Below, piece by piece: positions 7,642 to 16,055 of a DNA stretch of 55,153 nucleotides. A model generated the notes under the pieces. That model had not been told where the DNA came from, made no database searches, and was given only the letters and a program-made list of their open reading frames with translations. Source of the stretch: an uncultured Clostridia bacterium (GTDB lineage Bacteria; Bacillota; Clostridia; Oscillospirales; Ruminococcaceae); the NCBI GenBank assembly GCA_937906945.1, contig CALCUE010000047.1:1-55153 (forward strand), written 5' to 3'. Position 1 is the first letter of the stretch. Each line of letters opens with the position of its first letter. The position numbers and the translations under genes were made by a program.

Positions 7642-8366
7642 GATTTTGCCTCCTCATAACACTCGATCGTACGATAGGCCAGCATGGCGGACTCATCGTC
7701 TCCCCGGTTAGAAAGAAGCCAGACCGGAACGTTTTTCAGCATCCGGTCCAATATGTCGCAGGCCGCAAGGACGGTGTCCTTTTCGGCCCAGTCCATCAAA
7801 AACTGATACAATAGCGGAAGGATCGCCTCTTTGGGCGGCAACAGCTCCATGCTGTTTTCCTCCGCTTGCCGCAGATAAAGAATACCTCCCAGCGGTGCCG
7901 AGATCCGGTTATGCATCCCTTCTTTCCCTTTCCAGGGAGAGGAATGGACCCGGATGGAATCCTCCCGACATTCTAAAATCGGTTTGTCTCCGTTGATCAA
8001 GGTAACTTCCTCGCCAAACCGGATCTTCCACAGAAAGTACTGCGTCGTTTTTCCCGTCCCGGAAGGGGCCGTCAAAATCCATGCCTTTCCCTTCCAAAGA
8101 AAAGCCGCTCCGTGAAAAATGCAGCACTGACGCTCTGCCAGCCAGTCGGCGATCCGAAAAGCCAGTTCTCCGCACTCGGCGTAAGCCAGATCGGTTTCCG
8201 CCGGATAGCGCTCATGCGCTTTTATTACGTCATCCATGGACACCGTCAGCTTGTCCTTTGCTTTCTCCCCGGAAAGGAACTCCCGAAAAAAAAGCGTGTT
8301 TTCCGGAAAATTCAGTTCCAATTCCAGAGATTGACCCGCTAACGCTATGGTTATGGAAGTCTTCAT
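7638..8366 (-). CDS. HPr-kinase-like (HprK C-terminal type) protein
   Basis: A 242-residue P-loop protein of the HPr serine kinase/phosphorylase superfamily without the N-terminal DRTGG half. Signatures are HGAAFLWKGKAWILTAPSG (strand before the loop), Walker A APSGTGKT (100-107), LINGDKP (124-130, at the position of the HprK acidic catalytic segment) and HSSPWKGKEG (141-150). Relatives occur next to PqqD proteins in RiPP loci; in paeninodin-type lasso clusters such kinases phosphorylate the precursor. GGTAGGAGC precedes the ATG. The gene overlaps the PqqD gene and follows the small peptide gene after a hairpin. Activity on the peptide is inferred. Confidence 0.83.
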   Translation of the reverse strand: MKTSITIALAGQSLELELNFPENTLFFREFLSGEKAKDKLTVSMDDVIKAHERYPAETDLAYAECGELAFRIADWLAERQCCIFHGAAFLWKGKAWILTAPSGTGKTTQYFLWKIRFGEEVTLINGDKPILECREDSIRVHSSPWKGKEGMHNRISAPLGGILYLRQAEENSMELLPPKEAILPLLYQFLMDWAEKDTVLAACDILDRMLKNVPVWLLSNRGDDESAMLAYRTIECYEEAKS

Positions 8367-8382
8367 CTGCCGCTCCTACCAG

Positions 8383-8426
8383 GAAAATGGCGCAGGCACT
8401 ATATTAGAAAGCCCCTGCGCCATTTT
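8383..8426. promoter_or_regulatory. 14-bp hairpin between peptide gene and kinase gene
   Basis: GAAAATGGCGCAGG and CCTGCGCCATTTTC are perfect complements around a 16-nt loop. The element fills the gap between the stop of the 62-residue peptide and the ribosome site of the kinase-like gene. The T-run on the minus strand is short (ATTTTCC), so partial termination or 3'-end protection of the upstream mRNA is more likely than full termination. Confidence 0.7.
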
Positions 8427-8435
8427 CAATGACTT

Positions 8436-8624
8436 TTACTTTACAACATTCCCCTGTTCATCATAGATGACAACGGAACCGTCGGACTGGATCTTAAATC
8501 CGGGTCTGACGCTTTGCACGATAAAGCTGGAGGTATCCGGATGGGGAGCGATCCCCTTCAAACCGGCTTTTCCTTCAAAAATGTTTTCCATTTCGGGATT
8601 GACCCATTCTTTTTTATCGATCAT
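8436..8624 (-). CDS. 62-residue peptide, candidate modified-peptide precursor
   Basis: Small acidic/basic peptide with no family that I recognise. The leader-like start KKEWVNPEM fits the aromatic-x-x-P-x-hydrophobic pattern (Y/W-x-x-P-x-L/M) that PqqD-type proteins bind in lasso peptide leaders: W7, P10, M12. The C-terminal half holds Ser/Thr at 31-33, 38, 47 and 50 and ends VIYDEQGNVVK. A strong AAGGAGG site overlaps the stop of the giant protein gene, whose TAA is 11 nt upstream. A 14-bp hairpin follows. The arrangement peptide, hairpin, kinase-like gene, PqqD gene is typical for precursor plus maturation genes; the role is inferred. Confidence 0.7.
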   Translation of the reverse strand: MIDKKEWVNPEMENIFEGKAGLKGIAPHPDTSSFIVQSVRPGFKIQSDGSVVIYDEQGNVVK

Positions 8625-8635
8625 AATGGTCCTCC

Positions 8636-11600
8636 TTATCCTTCAACCAGTTCCACGGTGTCTTGATAGTAACGGACTGCTTTTTCGGGGCCATATACCG
8701 TCGTGCCGTCTTTGGTGACCCAGTAGGCTTTAACGGAAATAACCGTTCCGTCAGCCGTACCTTTGGTCGCGATGTCGCCGATGACAAGTTTCGCGTTGGA
8801 AGCGACGTCGCCGCCGAAGACTTTCTTCGCGGATTGTCCGCTAAGGCTCGTGCTGTAAGAGGATACCGGCAGCGTTACGGTGTTGCCGTCGATCTCATAG
8901 ACGAAACCGACTTCGCTGTAGTTCTTGCCATCAACCGCCATGATCGGGCGAACCTTGGTGACCACTTTCTTGGTGACGGTGGTCTGGAATTTCAGCGTCT
9001 GATAATCATCGGAAACGTATTTGGCATAGACCGTCATATCGCCCTGGATATCGGAGAAGTCTGCCGCTTCGGTGAAAGCTTCATCCAGATACCAACCGGC
9101 GAAACGCTGTCCGGCAACTTCCGGATAGCCGATCTCACCGACATAGGAACCGCCGGCTACGACTTCCTCATCGCTCTCGCCATTGACGATCTTGGTGATG
9201 ACAAAGCCCTCGTTCTGTTCCTCGACCGGTTCTTCCTGCGGAACACCGGCACGGAACGTGCTCATGAGCATCAGCGGGCGGAAGAAGCTGAGAAGCAGAC
9301 CACTGTTTTCGCCATAAATTTCCGTAGTGGTCGGGACAACGTCGCTGTCATCGACGGTCGGAATTCCGGACTCATGATAAATGAGGGAACGGTTGATAAC
9401 GCCGGTGACTTTAATGCCATCCATGGTGACAAAGAACGGAAGGATGGTCAGTTCATCCTCTTCCTCTTTATAGGTCGGAAGGAGATCTTCATAATCGACC
9501 TCATCGCATACGATGTAGCCAAACTGGACGCTGGCCAGATCGGTCGGTCCATAGACCTGTTGTTTGTTTCTGCTTTCCGCCGTAACGGTCTCATAGACGT
9601 ATTCCTCATCGACCGTGATCTGATCTTCGGACTCGACCTTCCACTCTTCATCGCTGATCATGAAGCCGGCGGTGATGTAATCGAGGCTGTCAACAACGGT
9701 GAGCATATAGGAATAAAGAACGTCCGCCGTATCGTCGCTGTTATTGTAGAACGAAAGGGTCTTCGGGCGGAGATAAGTGTCCGGAACCTCTTTGATGTAG
9801 AAGATGTCGCCGCCCTTCGGCGTCAGCTCTTTGCCGCAGAAGTCGCTGTCTTCATAATCCCAGGTGTCTTCGGTATAGACAACGTATTCTTCGGTATAAA
9901 GGCCGCCGTAGAGGTAACCTTCACGGATACCGTCGTAGATATCTTCGATGGGTTCGGTGATGTCGAAGGTGTCTTCAATATCGGAGATCTTGATGGTCTC
10001 GACCTTGTCTTCGGTACCGTCAATGGCGTGATGAACGACTTTGAAGGTCTCTTCCGCGCCATAATCATAATAGAACTTGAAGACCAATCCGTCCGCCGTC
10101 AGTTCTTCCGTGACAGAGGAAGGAACGGTCGGGTCTTCAACGTCGTTGACTTCGACTTTGACAAGGGTATAGCCCAAGGCTTCCAGATCAAGGGCTTCTC
10201 TGGTGTATTCCTCACCAATGGTGCCGGTGATCTCATCATGCTGATACTCGCTGTAGGTGCCTTTTCCTTCCTTGTCGGAAACAAGGTGGACAGTCAGAAC
10301 CTGCGCGTTCTGCGTGTTGGGCGTATAGTAGAAGATCAAAACGTTTTCTTCGGCCTCAAAGTCGATGAAAATACGTTTCTGCGCTTCGTCAACGATGTAG
10401 CCGGGAACGACCTCGGCGATTTCGTCAACGACGGCGTACATATTGTCGCTGACTACCTTTTCGGTCGCGACCGGTTCTTTGGTCTCGGCGTCAAGATATT
10501 TGACCGTATAGGGAACGACGCCGATCTCTCTGTAATAGAACCAGAATTCCGTCGTGCCGCCGATCAGGTCAAGCGTCTGGGTGGTGTAAGTCGGGAAATA
10601 GCCCTTCTGATAATCGGTATAAAGCTCCGTACCGCCTTTGGCGTAAGCAACGGTGTTATAGAACGAAGCGGCGTTCGTGTCATCCGCCACTTTTACGCTG
10701 TGGTCGTCCTCCAGGACGTAATGGATGGTGTATTCGATCTCCGCGTCGTTCTGCCATTTGCCGTAAACATCCAGGTCGGAGTGGATCGGGGTGATGTCCG
10801 GATCAAAGGCTTTTTCCACACCGTCCACTTTATAGAACCAGCCGATGAAAGTCCTGCCTTCGTTGGACGGCTTCTGGGCGGAATCCTTGGCATATTCGTC
10901 GTAGGAAACGGTCTGCTCATCGAGCTTATCCTCGGCAGCCTCGGTGTTTCTGTAAGTTACGGTGAATTCGTTCGGAAGCCATTTCGCGAAGAGCTCGATG
11001 GCGTTATACGGCATGGTGGTGTTCTCGAAATCGAACTTCTGCTGGAAGCTCGGGTCCGTGTACCAGCCGTCAAAGACGAACGCGTTTTCCGGGAATCCGG
11101 AAGGCGTCTCCGGCGTAAAGTTATAATCTTTTCCGGTAAAGGCGTCTTTTCCGCTCAGAAGGTCTTTATATTTTGCCATCAGGATTTCCACGTCACCGGT
11201 GCCGTTGTGGTAGGTGATGTTATACTCTCTGCGGGCATAATAGAAAGTGTAGTTATAATAATCCGCTCTCGTATCGTCATGGCTGTAGTAAGTGCCGAAA
11301 CGGTCCGTATAGTTCTGATTCTGGCCGCTTGCCAATACGCCGACATACTCATAACCGGGGAAATCACGGTGGGTCAGATCGTTGGGGTAATTGATTCCGC
11401 TGAACCGGCAGAGCTGTGAATCGATCTCGTCATATTCGCCGTCCACTTTCAGAGAAAGGTCCACGTAATGCAGCGTATCCGCATGATCGGCCTTGAGGTA
11501 AGAAACGTAAAAATACGTCGTGACGTCCGGGTTGGAGGACGCCAGATGGACACGGCTGACCGTGCTCTGTCTGGTCAGAAGTTCCAGCGTCGTCGTGCTC

Positions 11601-13384
11601 AGTCTCGCGGTCTTCGTATAGTTGCATTTATACGGAAGACCATCGACTTCCGCCGTGATATTCTCACGCTCCGGCCAGATTCCTTTTCCGGCAAGGGTCT
11701 GACCGAAACGAACTTGGATGGTGTATTCTTTATCGTAGGTTTTACCGCCGATGTTGATGATCGGGTAGGCGTCGCCTTTCGTGATCGGATAGGCGGTCGC
11801 ATAGGAATAATACTGACCCGGGATGACTTCGTCATGGGCAGGAACAAATTCAGATTTTTGCTGAATATTCTGCACATAACCGGTAAACACATAGCCGGTA
11901 TAGGTCTTGGGATTACCGCTGTTGTCGTAATAATCCACCTGTACGCGGTAAGTATTCTTGATCCCTGCGTCAGCGTTATCGTTAACGTGCATCTTATAGG
12001 TTGTGGGAACGCCGTCAACAACGTCCAGCAGCGTCACTTTTTGTCCTGCGTAAAGCGGAACGAACCACCAGTTGCCGAGGTCCGTTTTTTCGCCGTAATT
12101 GGAAGAAGTGGGATTGGCTTCTGTCACCAATGCTGCACCGCTACCGGTAGTAATAATAGAATTGTTGATCCAGTTTTCCGTCGTCGTATAAAGCGGAGTC
12201 CAAACGCCTCTTTCACCTAACAGAATACCGTATTTCTGGTTATTTAATCCATTTCTAACGTTTTTCGTCAGGGAAACGGACGGAAAACCACCGATCGTAC
12301 CTTCATAATAGTTTTTAGTCGTTGCTTCGTAATGAACCGTCTCACCGGGAATACCGACTTTGAACGTAATGGTATAAAGGTTTCTGTCATAATAGACGTT
12401 GACGAAAGTGGAACCGTCGGGCTGCACTTCAACGTTGGTGTCCGCGTGGCCATAATGGAAGAACTTGTTGACGTCGTCGTAGTCGCCGTTATCGTCCTTC
12501 GTAAACTTTCTCTTATAGTCCGCGCCGTTGACCTTGGTGAAGGACTTCGCGGTCTTTTCTTCGGCGCAGAAATAGGTGTAGTTGTCGTCATCGGCGTTCT
12601 GGATCCAATAGATGACGTCGAACTTTGCCGTGCCGACTTCCCAGTCCGCGGTGAATTTCAGATCTTCCGCCGGAATGGTGGCCGGAATGGTCGCGGACTC
12701 CTCGCCTTTTTTCCAACCGAGGAAAGAATAGCCGGGTCTTGTCGGCGTTCCGACGTCTCCGACGTCTTTTCCGTAGCGGTCAAACACCGGTTCTACGCCG
12801 AAGCCGCCTTTCAGATCAAAGCTGATCGAATGGTAGTCACGGTTATAGAAGACCTGCACAACGGTGGAGCCGTCTCCTGCCGCCGGAGCTCCGTGGATGG
12901 AAAGCGGCGTGAAGCCTTCATAGTTTTTCGGCGAGATGGTCGGTGTCGTACCGGCCTCAACGTCGTCCATATGCTCAACTTCCGCCAAGGAGTATTTGTC
13001 ATCACTCACGTTCTGCTTATAGTGCATGACCGTGTACTTTACTTTACCGGCGGTATAGACCACTTTGACCACGATATTGCTCTGAATATTCGTGACGTTG
13101 AAAGTGATCGTGTCTCCGCTCGTGGTGATCTGGTCGGTCAATCCTTCCGGAATGACAACTTCCTTGAAGTTATAGCCCGTCACGTCGATGATTTCCGCCG
13201 TGCCGGAATAGCTTGTACCCGGAAGAATGGATGCCAGATGCTGATTTTCGGTTTGAAAGATCTCGTTACCGCTTTCGTCCACGTATTTTACGTCGATCGT
13301 AAGGTTGCTGTCTGCCAGCGCCGCGATCGGGAAAACGCCGAGGATCATCAATGCCGCGAGAAGAAGTGACAAAATTCTTTTCAT
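8636..13384 (-). CDS. Giant secreted InlB B-repeat protein
   Basis: A 1582-residue protein with a clean signal peptide (hydrophobic 5-20, cleavage after ALA near 24). It is built from Listeria-Bacteroides (InlB B) repeats, each ending in a GW(Y/F)...A-K/D-W pattern: around residues 190-245 (FLGWKK...FTADW), 775-830 (FDGWYTDPSF...LFAKW), 835-900 (FIGWFYKVDG...VYGKW) and 1440-1470 (FAGWYLDEAF...VYAKY). Between them lie MucBP-like units (VPYTVKYLDAETKEPV). There is no LPXTG, transmembrane tail or S-layer motif; the end (YYQDTVELVEG) is unremarkable. Such proteins act at the cell surface in adhesion. AAGGAG lies in front of the ATG. The 62-residue peptide gene follows after 11 nt. Confidence 0.9.
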   Translation of the reverse strand: MKRILSLLLAALMILGVFPIAALADSNLTIDVKYVDESGNEIFQTENQHLASILPGTSYSGTAEIIDVTGYNFKEVVIPEGLTDQITTSGDTITFNVTNIQSNIVVKVVYTAGKVKYTVMHYKQNVSDDKYSLAEVEHMDDVEAGTTPTISPKNYEGFTPLSIHGAPAAGDGSTVVQVFYNRDYHSISFDLKGGFGVEPVFDRYGKDVGDVGTPTRPGYSFLGWKKGEESATIPATIPAEDLKFTADWEVGTAKFDVIYWIQNADDDNYTYFCAEEKTAKSFTKVNGADYKRKFTKDDNGDYDDVNKFFHYGHADTNVEVQPDGSTFVNVYYDRNLYTITFKVGIPGETVHYEATTKNYYEGTIGGFPSVSLTKNVRNGLNNQKYGILLGERGVWTPLYTTTENWINNSIITTGSGAALVTEANPTSSNYGEKTDLGNWWFVPLYAGQKVTLLDVVDGVPTTYKMHVNDNADAGIKNTYRVQVDYYDNSGNPKTYTGYVFTGYVQNIQQKSEFVPAHDEVIPGQYYSYATAYPITKGDAYPIINIGGKTYDKEYTIQVRFGQTLAGKGIWPERENITAEVDGLPYKCNYTKTARLSTTTLELLTRQSTVSRVHLASSNPDVTTYFYVSYLKADHADTLHYVDLSLKVDGEYDEIDSQLCRFSGINYPNDLTHRDFPGYEYVGVLASGQNQNYTDRFGTYYSHDDTRADYYNYTFYYARREYNITYHNGTGDVEILMAKYKDLLSGKDAFTGKDYNFTPETPSGFPENAFVFDGWYTDPSFQQKFDFENTTMPYNAIELFAKWLPNEFTVTYRNTEAAEDKLDEQTVSYDEYAKDSAQKPSNEGRTFIGWFYKVDGVEKAFDPDITPIHSDLDVYGKWQNDAEIEYTIHYVLEDDHSVKVADDTNAASFYNTVAYAKGGTELYTDYQKGYFPTYTTQTLDLIGGTTEFWFYYREIGVVPYTVKYLDAETKEPVATEKVVSDNMYAVVDEIAEVVPGYIVDEAQKRIFIDFEAEENVLIFYYTPNTQNAQVLTVHLVSDKEGKGTYSEYQHDEITGTIGEEYTREALDLEALGYTLVKVEVNDVEDPTVPSSVTEELTADGLVFKFYYDYGAEETFKVVHHAIDGTEDKVETIKISDIEDTFDITEPIEDIYDGIREGYLYGGLYTEEYVVYTEDTWDYEDSDFCGKELTPKGGDIFYIKEVPDTYLRPKTLSFYNNSDDTADVLYSYMLTVVDSLDYITAGFMISDEEWKVESEDQITVDEEYVYETVTAESRNKQQVYGPTDLASVQFGYIVCDEVDYEDLLPTYKEEEDELTILPFFVTMDGIKVTGVINRSLIYHESGIPTVDDSDVVPTTTEIYGENSGLLLSFFRPLMLMSTFRAGVPQEEPVEEQNEGFVITKIVNGESDEEVVAGGSYVGEIGYPEVAGQRFAGWYLDEAFTEAADFSDIQGDMTVYAKYVSDDYQTLKFQTTVTKKVVTKVRPIMAVDGKNYSEVGFVYEIDGNTVTLPVSSYSTSLSGQSAKKVFGGDVASNAKLVIGDIATKGTADGTVISVKAYWVTKDGTTVYGPEKAVRYYQDTVELVEG

Positions 13385-13610
13385 TCTCTTTCTCCTTTAC
13401 CTATATTTTTGTGTTTGTTCTGAAAGGCAGGAACCTTTCGCCAACCATCCATCCGGGTGGCCGTCCGGAAAACGGCGTCCCGTGATTTTGAGCGAAATAA
13501 GGCCATAAAACTGTCTTTTTCCCAAACACGGTCCCCAAAATAATCCAACTTAATTTCAGAAAACCGGTACTGTGCCGCTATCAATCCATAGCTACACTTA
13601 TACAGTAAAG
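13385..13610 (-). other. Long 5' leader of the InlB-repeat operon
   Basis: About 220 nt between the -10 element and the ATG of the giant protein, without a credible gene. The leader contains short complementary stretches such as CCGTCCGG...CGGCGTCCCG and CACAGTACCGG, so it may fold. I could not match it to a known riboswitch class. The remaining gap 13640-13736 holds nothing recognisable. Confidence 0.45.
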
Positions 13611-13639
13611 ATTTTACCATAAATTCCCCGGAATTTCAA
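13611..13639 (-). promoter_or_regulatory. Sigma-A promoter of the InlB-repeat/peptide operon
   Basis: Minus strand TTGAAA (13634-13639), 17-nt spacer, TAAAAT (13611-13616). It is the only good promoter I see before 5340 on this strand, so it probably serves all five genes. Confidence 0.7.
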
Positions 13640-13736
13640 TATGTTTTCTCCATTTTTTTGAAAAAGCAGGCACCCTTTTTCCGTGAAAAACGGCGTCCGT
13701 TTCTGCTTTTTTGCGATAAAAAAGAACGGGGCGTTC

Positions 13737-14408
13737 TCAATGCGCCCCGTACTCTTTTTTCTTGCTGTAATAATGATCTTTCTTTTTGCTGGCGTTGTTC
13801 AGAATAACGCCCAGAACGTCGCAGCCGCTCTTTTTCAGGCTTTCGACCACGGCCTGCGCTTTGGAATACTTGATTTTCTTGCTGCCGATCACCAGAATGG
13901 CGCTGTCGCACTTGGCGGCGATGACCGCCGCGTCAACGACAAGGCCCAACGGCGGGGTGTCCACAATGACATAGTCATACTTTTGTTTGGCTTTTTCCAG
14001 AAGCTTCTGGAAATATTCGCTGTTCAGAAGCTTGACCGGGTCCGGCGGATACTGACCGGCAAAAATCAGGTCCATATTTTCATATTGCGTCGAATAAAGA
14101 CACTCTGTCAAAGTCGCGCAACCCACCATCAGTTCGCTGAGGCCTTTGACGTTGCGAACGTTGGCGTTGCGTCCGGCAATAATGGATTTTCTCATATCCG
14201 CGTCGATCACCAACACTTTTTTCCCCAGTTCCGCGAGGCTTTTCGCGGTATAAAGAGAAATCGTCGTCTTTCCCTCGCCGGGTTCCACCGAGGTCAGGGC
14301 GATGGTCTTGACGTCCTGTCCGCAGAACTGGATGTTGGTCCGAAGAACGTTGAGGGCCTCCTGCACAAAATAGTCCTGGCTGGGAAGCCGAAGTCCGATT
14401 TTGTTCAT
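13737..14408 (-). CDS. CpsD/CapB-type bacterial tyrosine kinase
   Basis: A 223-residue BY-kinase that, with its membrane activator, phosphorylates itself and controls polysaccharide export. Walker A is VEPGEGKTT (41-49), Walker A' is VLVIDADMR (65-73) and Walker B is YVIVDTPP (146-153). A C-terminal tyrosine cluster (Y213, Y214, Y220 in DHYYSKKKEYGAH) is the usual autophosphorylation tail. The start overlaps the upstream chain-length gene by 4 nt (ATGA). It is the last gene of the triad. Confidence 0.93.
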   Translation of the reverse strand: MNKIGLRLPSQDYFVQEALNVLRTNIQFCGQDVKTIALTSVEPGEGKTTISLYTAKSLAELGKKVLVIDADMRKSIIAGRNANVRNVKGLSELMVGCATLTECLYSTQYENMDLIFAGQYPPDPVKLLNSEYFQKLLEKAKQKYDYVIVDTPPLGLVVDAAVIAAKCDSAILVIGSKKIKYSKAQAVVESLKKSGCDVLGVILNNASKKKDHYYSKKKEYGAH

Positions 14409-15166
14409 TCCTCTTTCTCTCCTTCCTCTGTAACGGTGGAATAGGCATAATATTGCTTATGTTTACCGCGCTTAGCGCCTTCCTCAAAGTTCGGAATCTC
14501 CGACAGGACGCTGAGCTCCAGATATTTTTTGACGTCTTCCTCGTTTTTGATTTTATCATCCATGATAAAGATCAGGAAGAAAAGACCGTAGGCCAGAAGG
14601 CCCGCTCCTACGCCGACCAGAACATATTGCCGGATCCCCACCGTGTTGCAGGGTGCTTTTTCCAGCGTAGCCGAAGAATAAACGCTGACCTGATCGAGGC
14701 CGAATTCCTCGATCATGTTCCGGGACGCCTTATCACAGAGCAGATCAGCCACCGCCTGCGATTTTTCGGGATCATCTGTCTTCACCGAAACCTCCAGAAA
14801 CCGGGTCCCGGAAGGGTTCGACGTGGAAATATTGTTATAGAGCGTCCGGTAACCCATGTTAAGGTCCAGTTCCTCGATGACCGGATCCAGAACCGCGTGG
14901 CTTTTAATCATATAGGTGCAGTCGTCCATCAGGCTGAGCGAAAAGCTGAAGTCGGACTGGGAATAGACGTAATCCTTGGCAATATCCTGTTTCAGAAGGT
15001 AGAGCGTCGCCGTCGAGTTGTACTCCGGCTTTACAATATAATGGTTATACCCGTAAAAAAGACCGACGCCCAAAGCCGCGATCAAAAGGATCGGCACGAT
15101 CCGCATTTTCAATACTTTCCAAAAATCCTGAAGGTTGATCATCTGTAAATCAATCTGATTTTCCAT
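14405..15166 (-). CDS. Wzz/YveK-type polysaccharide chain-length determinant (kinase activator)
   Basis: A 253-residue polysaccharide co-polymerase. Two membrane helices (about 23-43 and 177-199) frame an extracytoplasmic part with STATLYLL and the usual ALEKAP-like proline segment (ATLEKAPCNT) before the second helix; a short cytoplasmic tail would activate the CpsD kinase, as in Gram-positive split systems. It lies 2 nt after the CpsB-type phosphatase gene and overlaps the kinase gene. Confidence 0.9.
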   Translation of the reverse strand: MENQIDLQMINLQDFWKVLKMRIVPILLIAALGVGLFYGYNHYIVKPEYNSTATLYLLKQDIAKDYVYSQSDFSFSLSLMDDCTYMIKSHAVLDPVIEELDLNMGYRTLYNNISTSNPSGTRFLEVSVKTDDPEKSQAVADLLCDKASRNMIEEFGLDQVSVYSSATLEKAPCNTVGIRQYVLVGVGAGLLAYGLFFLIFIMDDKIKNEEDVKKYLELSVLSEIPNFEEGAKRGKHKQYYAYSTVTEEGEKEE

Positions 15167-15168
15167 GA

Positions 15169-15903
15169 CTACTTTTCTTCTCCTTCTCTGTCGCTATCCT
15201 GCAATATTCTCATGGGATTCTCCCAAAAAAGCCTTTCGGCATAGTGCTCGTCACATTTTTCCCTGACGTAGCGGTAACACGTGCTCAACTGCGGCGGTCG
15301 TTTTTCGGTATCGTGAGCGTCCGAAGCCACCAGGTCGGCGTAGCCCTCTTTCAAAAGCCGCCGGCTCCGCATTTTGGAGCCGAAATTCCAGCCGCCGAAA
15401 GGCGACCACGCGTCGATCTGCAAAAGAACACCCATTTTTTTGAGCGCCTTCACTTCCCGAAGGTCGTGGTGAAATTTTTCATACCGTTCCACGTGAGCCA
15501 GCACCGGAAGATAGCCCGTGCTCAAAATTTTGAGCATGGCCTCCGTGATCTCGTCCGCTTTTTCGTTCTCCAGGAAATCCACGAGCACATACCGGCTTTG
15601 ATTCAGCGTCCGGCACTGTCCTTTTTCGAGCCAGTCGCCGCAGTTGGGGCTGAAGCGCAATTCGTTGCCGAGATACAGCGTCAGATCCTCATATTTTTTC
15701 GCGTATTCTTTCAGTTTTTCAAAGGCAGTCGCCGATTTTTCCCGGTTGTCCCCGAAAAAGCCGGGATGAAAATGGGGCGTCGCGCAAACCACCCGGGTCC
15801 CGTCCGCATAAGCCGCGTCCAGAATTTCCCGCATCCGCTCCTCATCTTTGGCTCCGTCGTCCGAACCGTACAGCAAATGGATATGTAGATCCGCAAATTT
15901 CAT
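15169..15903 (-). CDS. CpsB/YwqE-type PHP-domain tyrosine phosphatase
   Basis: A 244-residue manganese-dependent phosphatase that removes phosphate from the CpsD kinase tail. PHP metal ligands are visible: DLHIHLLYGSDDG (H7, H9), CATPHFHPG, GNELRF, LAHVERY and ASDAHD. Length fits the family. It is the first gene of the three-gene unit; no glycosyltransferase, flippase or polymerase gene accompanies it in the window. Confidence 0.93.
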   Translation of the reverse strand: MKFADLHIHLLYGSDDGAKDEERMREILDAAYADGTRVVCATPHFHPGFFGDNREKSATAFEKLKEYAKKYEDLTLYLGNELRFSPNCGDWLEKGQCRTLNQSRYVLVDFLENEKADEITEAMLKILSTGYLPVLAHVERYEKFHHDLREVKALKKMGVLLQIDAWSPFGGWNFGSKMRSRRLLKEGYADLVASDAHDTEKRPPQLSTCYRYVREKCDEHYAERLFWENPMRILQDSDREGEEK

Positions 15904-15953
15904 AAACTCAAAACCGCCGTTATTTCTTTTTATTTTAAACTACATGAATATAT

Positions 15954-15982
15954 ATTATAGCAAAACCGGGCGGCACTTGCAA
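15954..15982 (-). promoter_or_regulatory. Sigma-A promoter of the polysaccharide control triad
   Basis: Minus strand TTGCAA (15977-15982), 17-nt spacer, TATAAT (15954-15959), about 50 nt before the phosphatase ATG. Confidence 0.78.
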
Positions 15983-16021
15983 GGGAATATCTTATAAAAC
16001 AGTAATAAATTCTTTCTCTAC

Positions 16022-16043
16022 AAAAAGGACCTCCGGTCCTTTT
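16022..16043 (-). terminator. Terminator behind the EamA-type gene
   Basis: Minus-strand stem AAAGGACC / GGTCCTTT with a GGA loop and a five-base U-run, a few nt after the transporter stop. Confidence 0.75.
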
Positions 16044-16055
16044 CCGAAAGTCCTT

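Noticed and set aside
8436..8624. Reading the 62-residue peptide as an ordinary lasso peptide
   Set aside because: No Thr-x-Gly leader end, no Asp/Glu at ring position 7-9 after a Gly, and no cyclase or protease genes nearby.
8663..11419. 918-codon plus-strand frame inside the giant InlB-repeat gene
   Set aside because: Antisense shadow of a long gene with clear signal peptide and repeats on the other strand.
13385..13610. A c-di-GMP or cobalamin riboswitch in the leader
   Set aside because: None of the conserved loop sequences of these classes could be found by eye.
13381..13620. 79-codon minus frame upstream of the giant protein
   Set aside because: Begins inside the -10 element region and overlaps the leader; better explained as 5' UTR.
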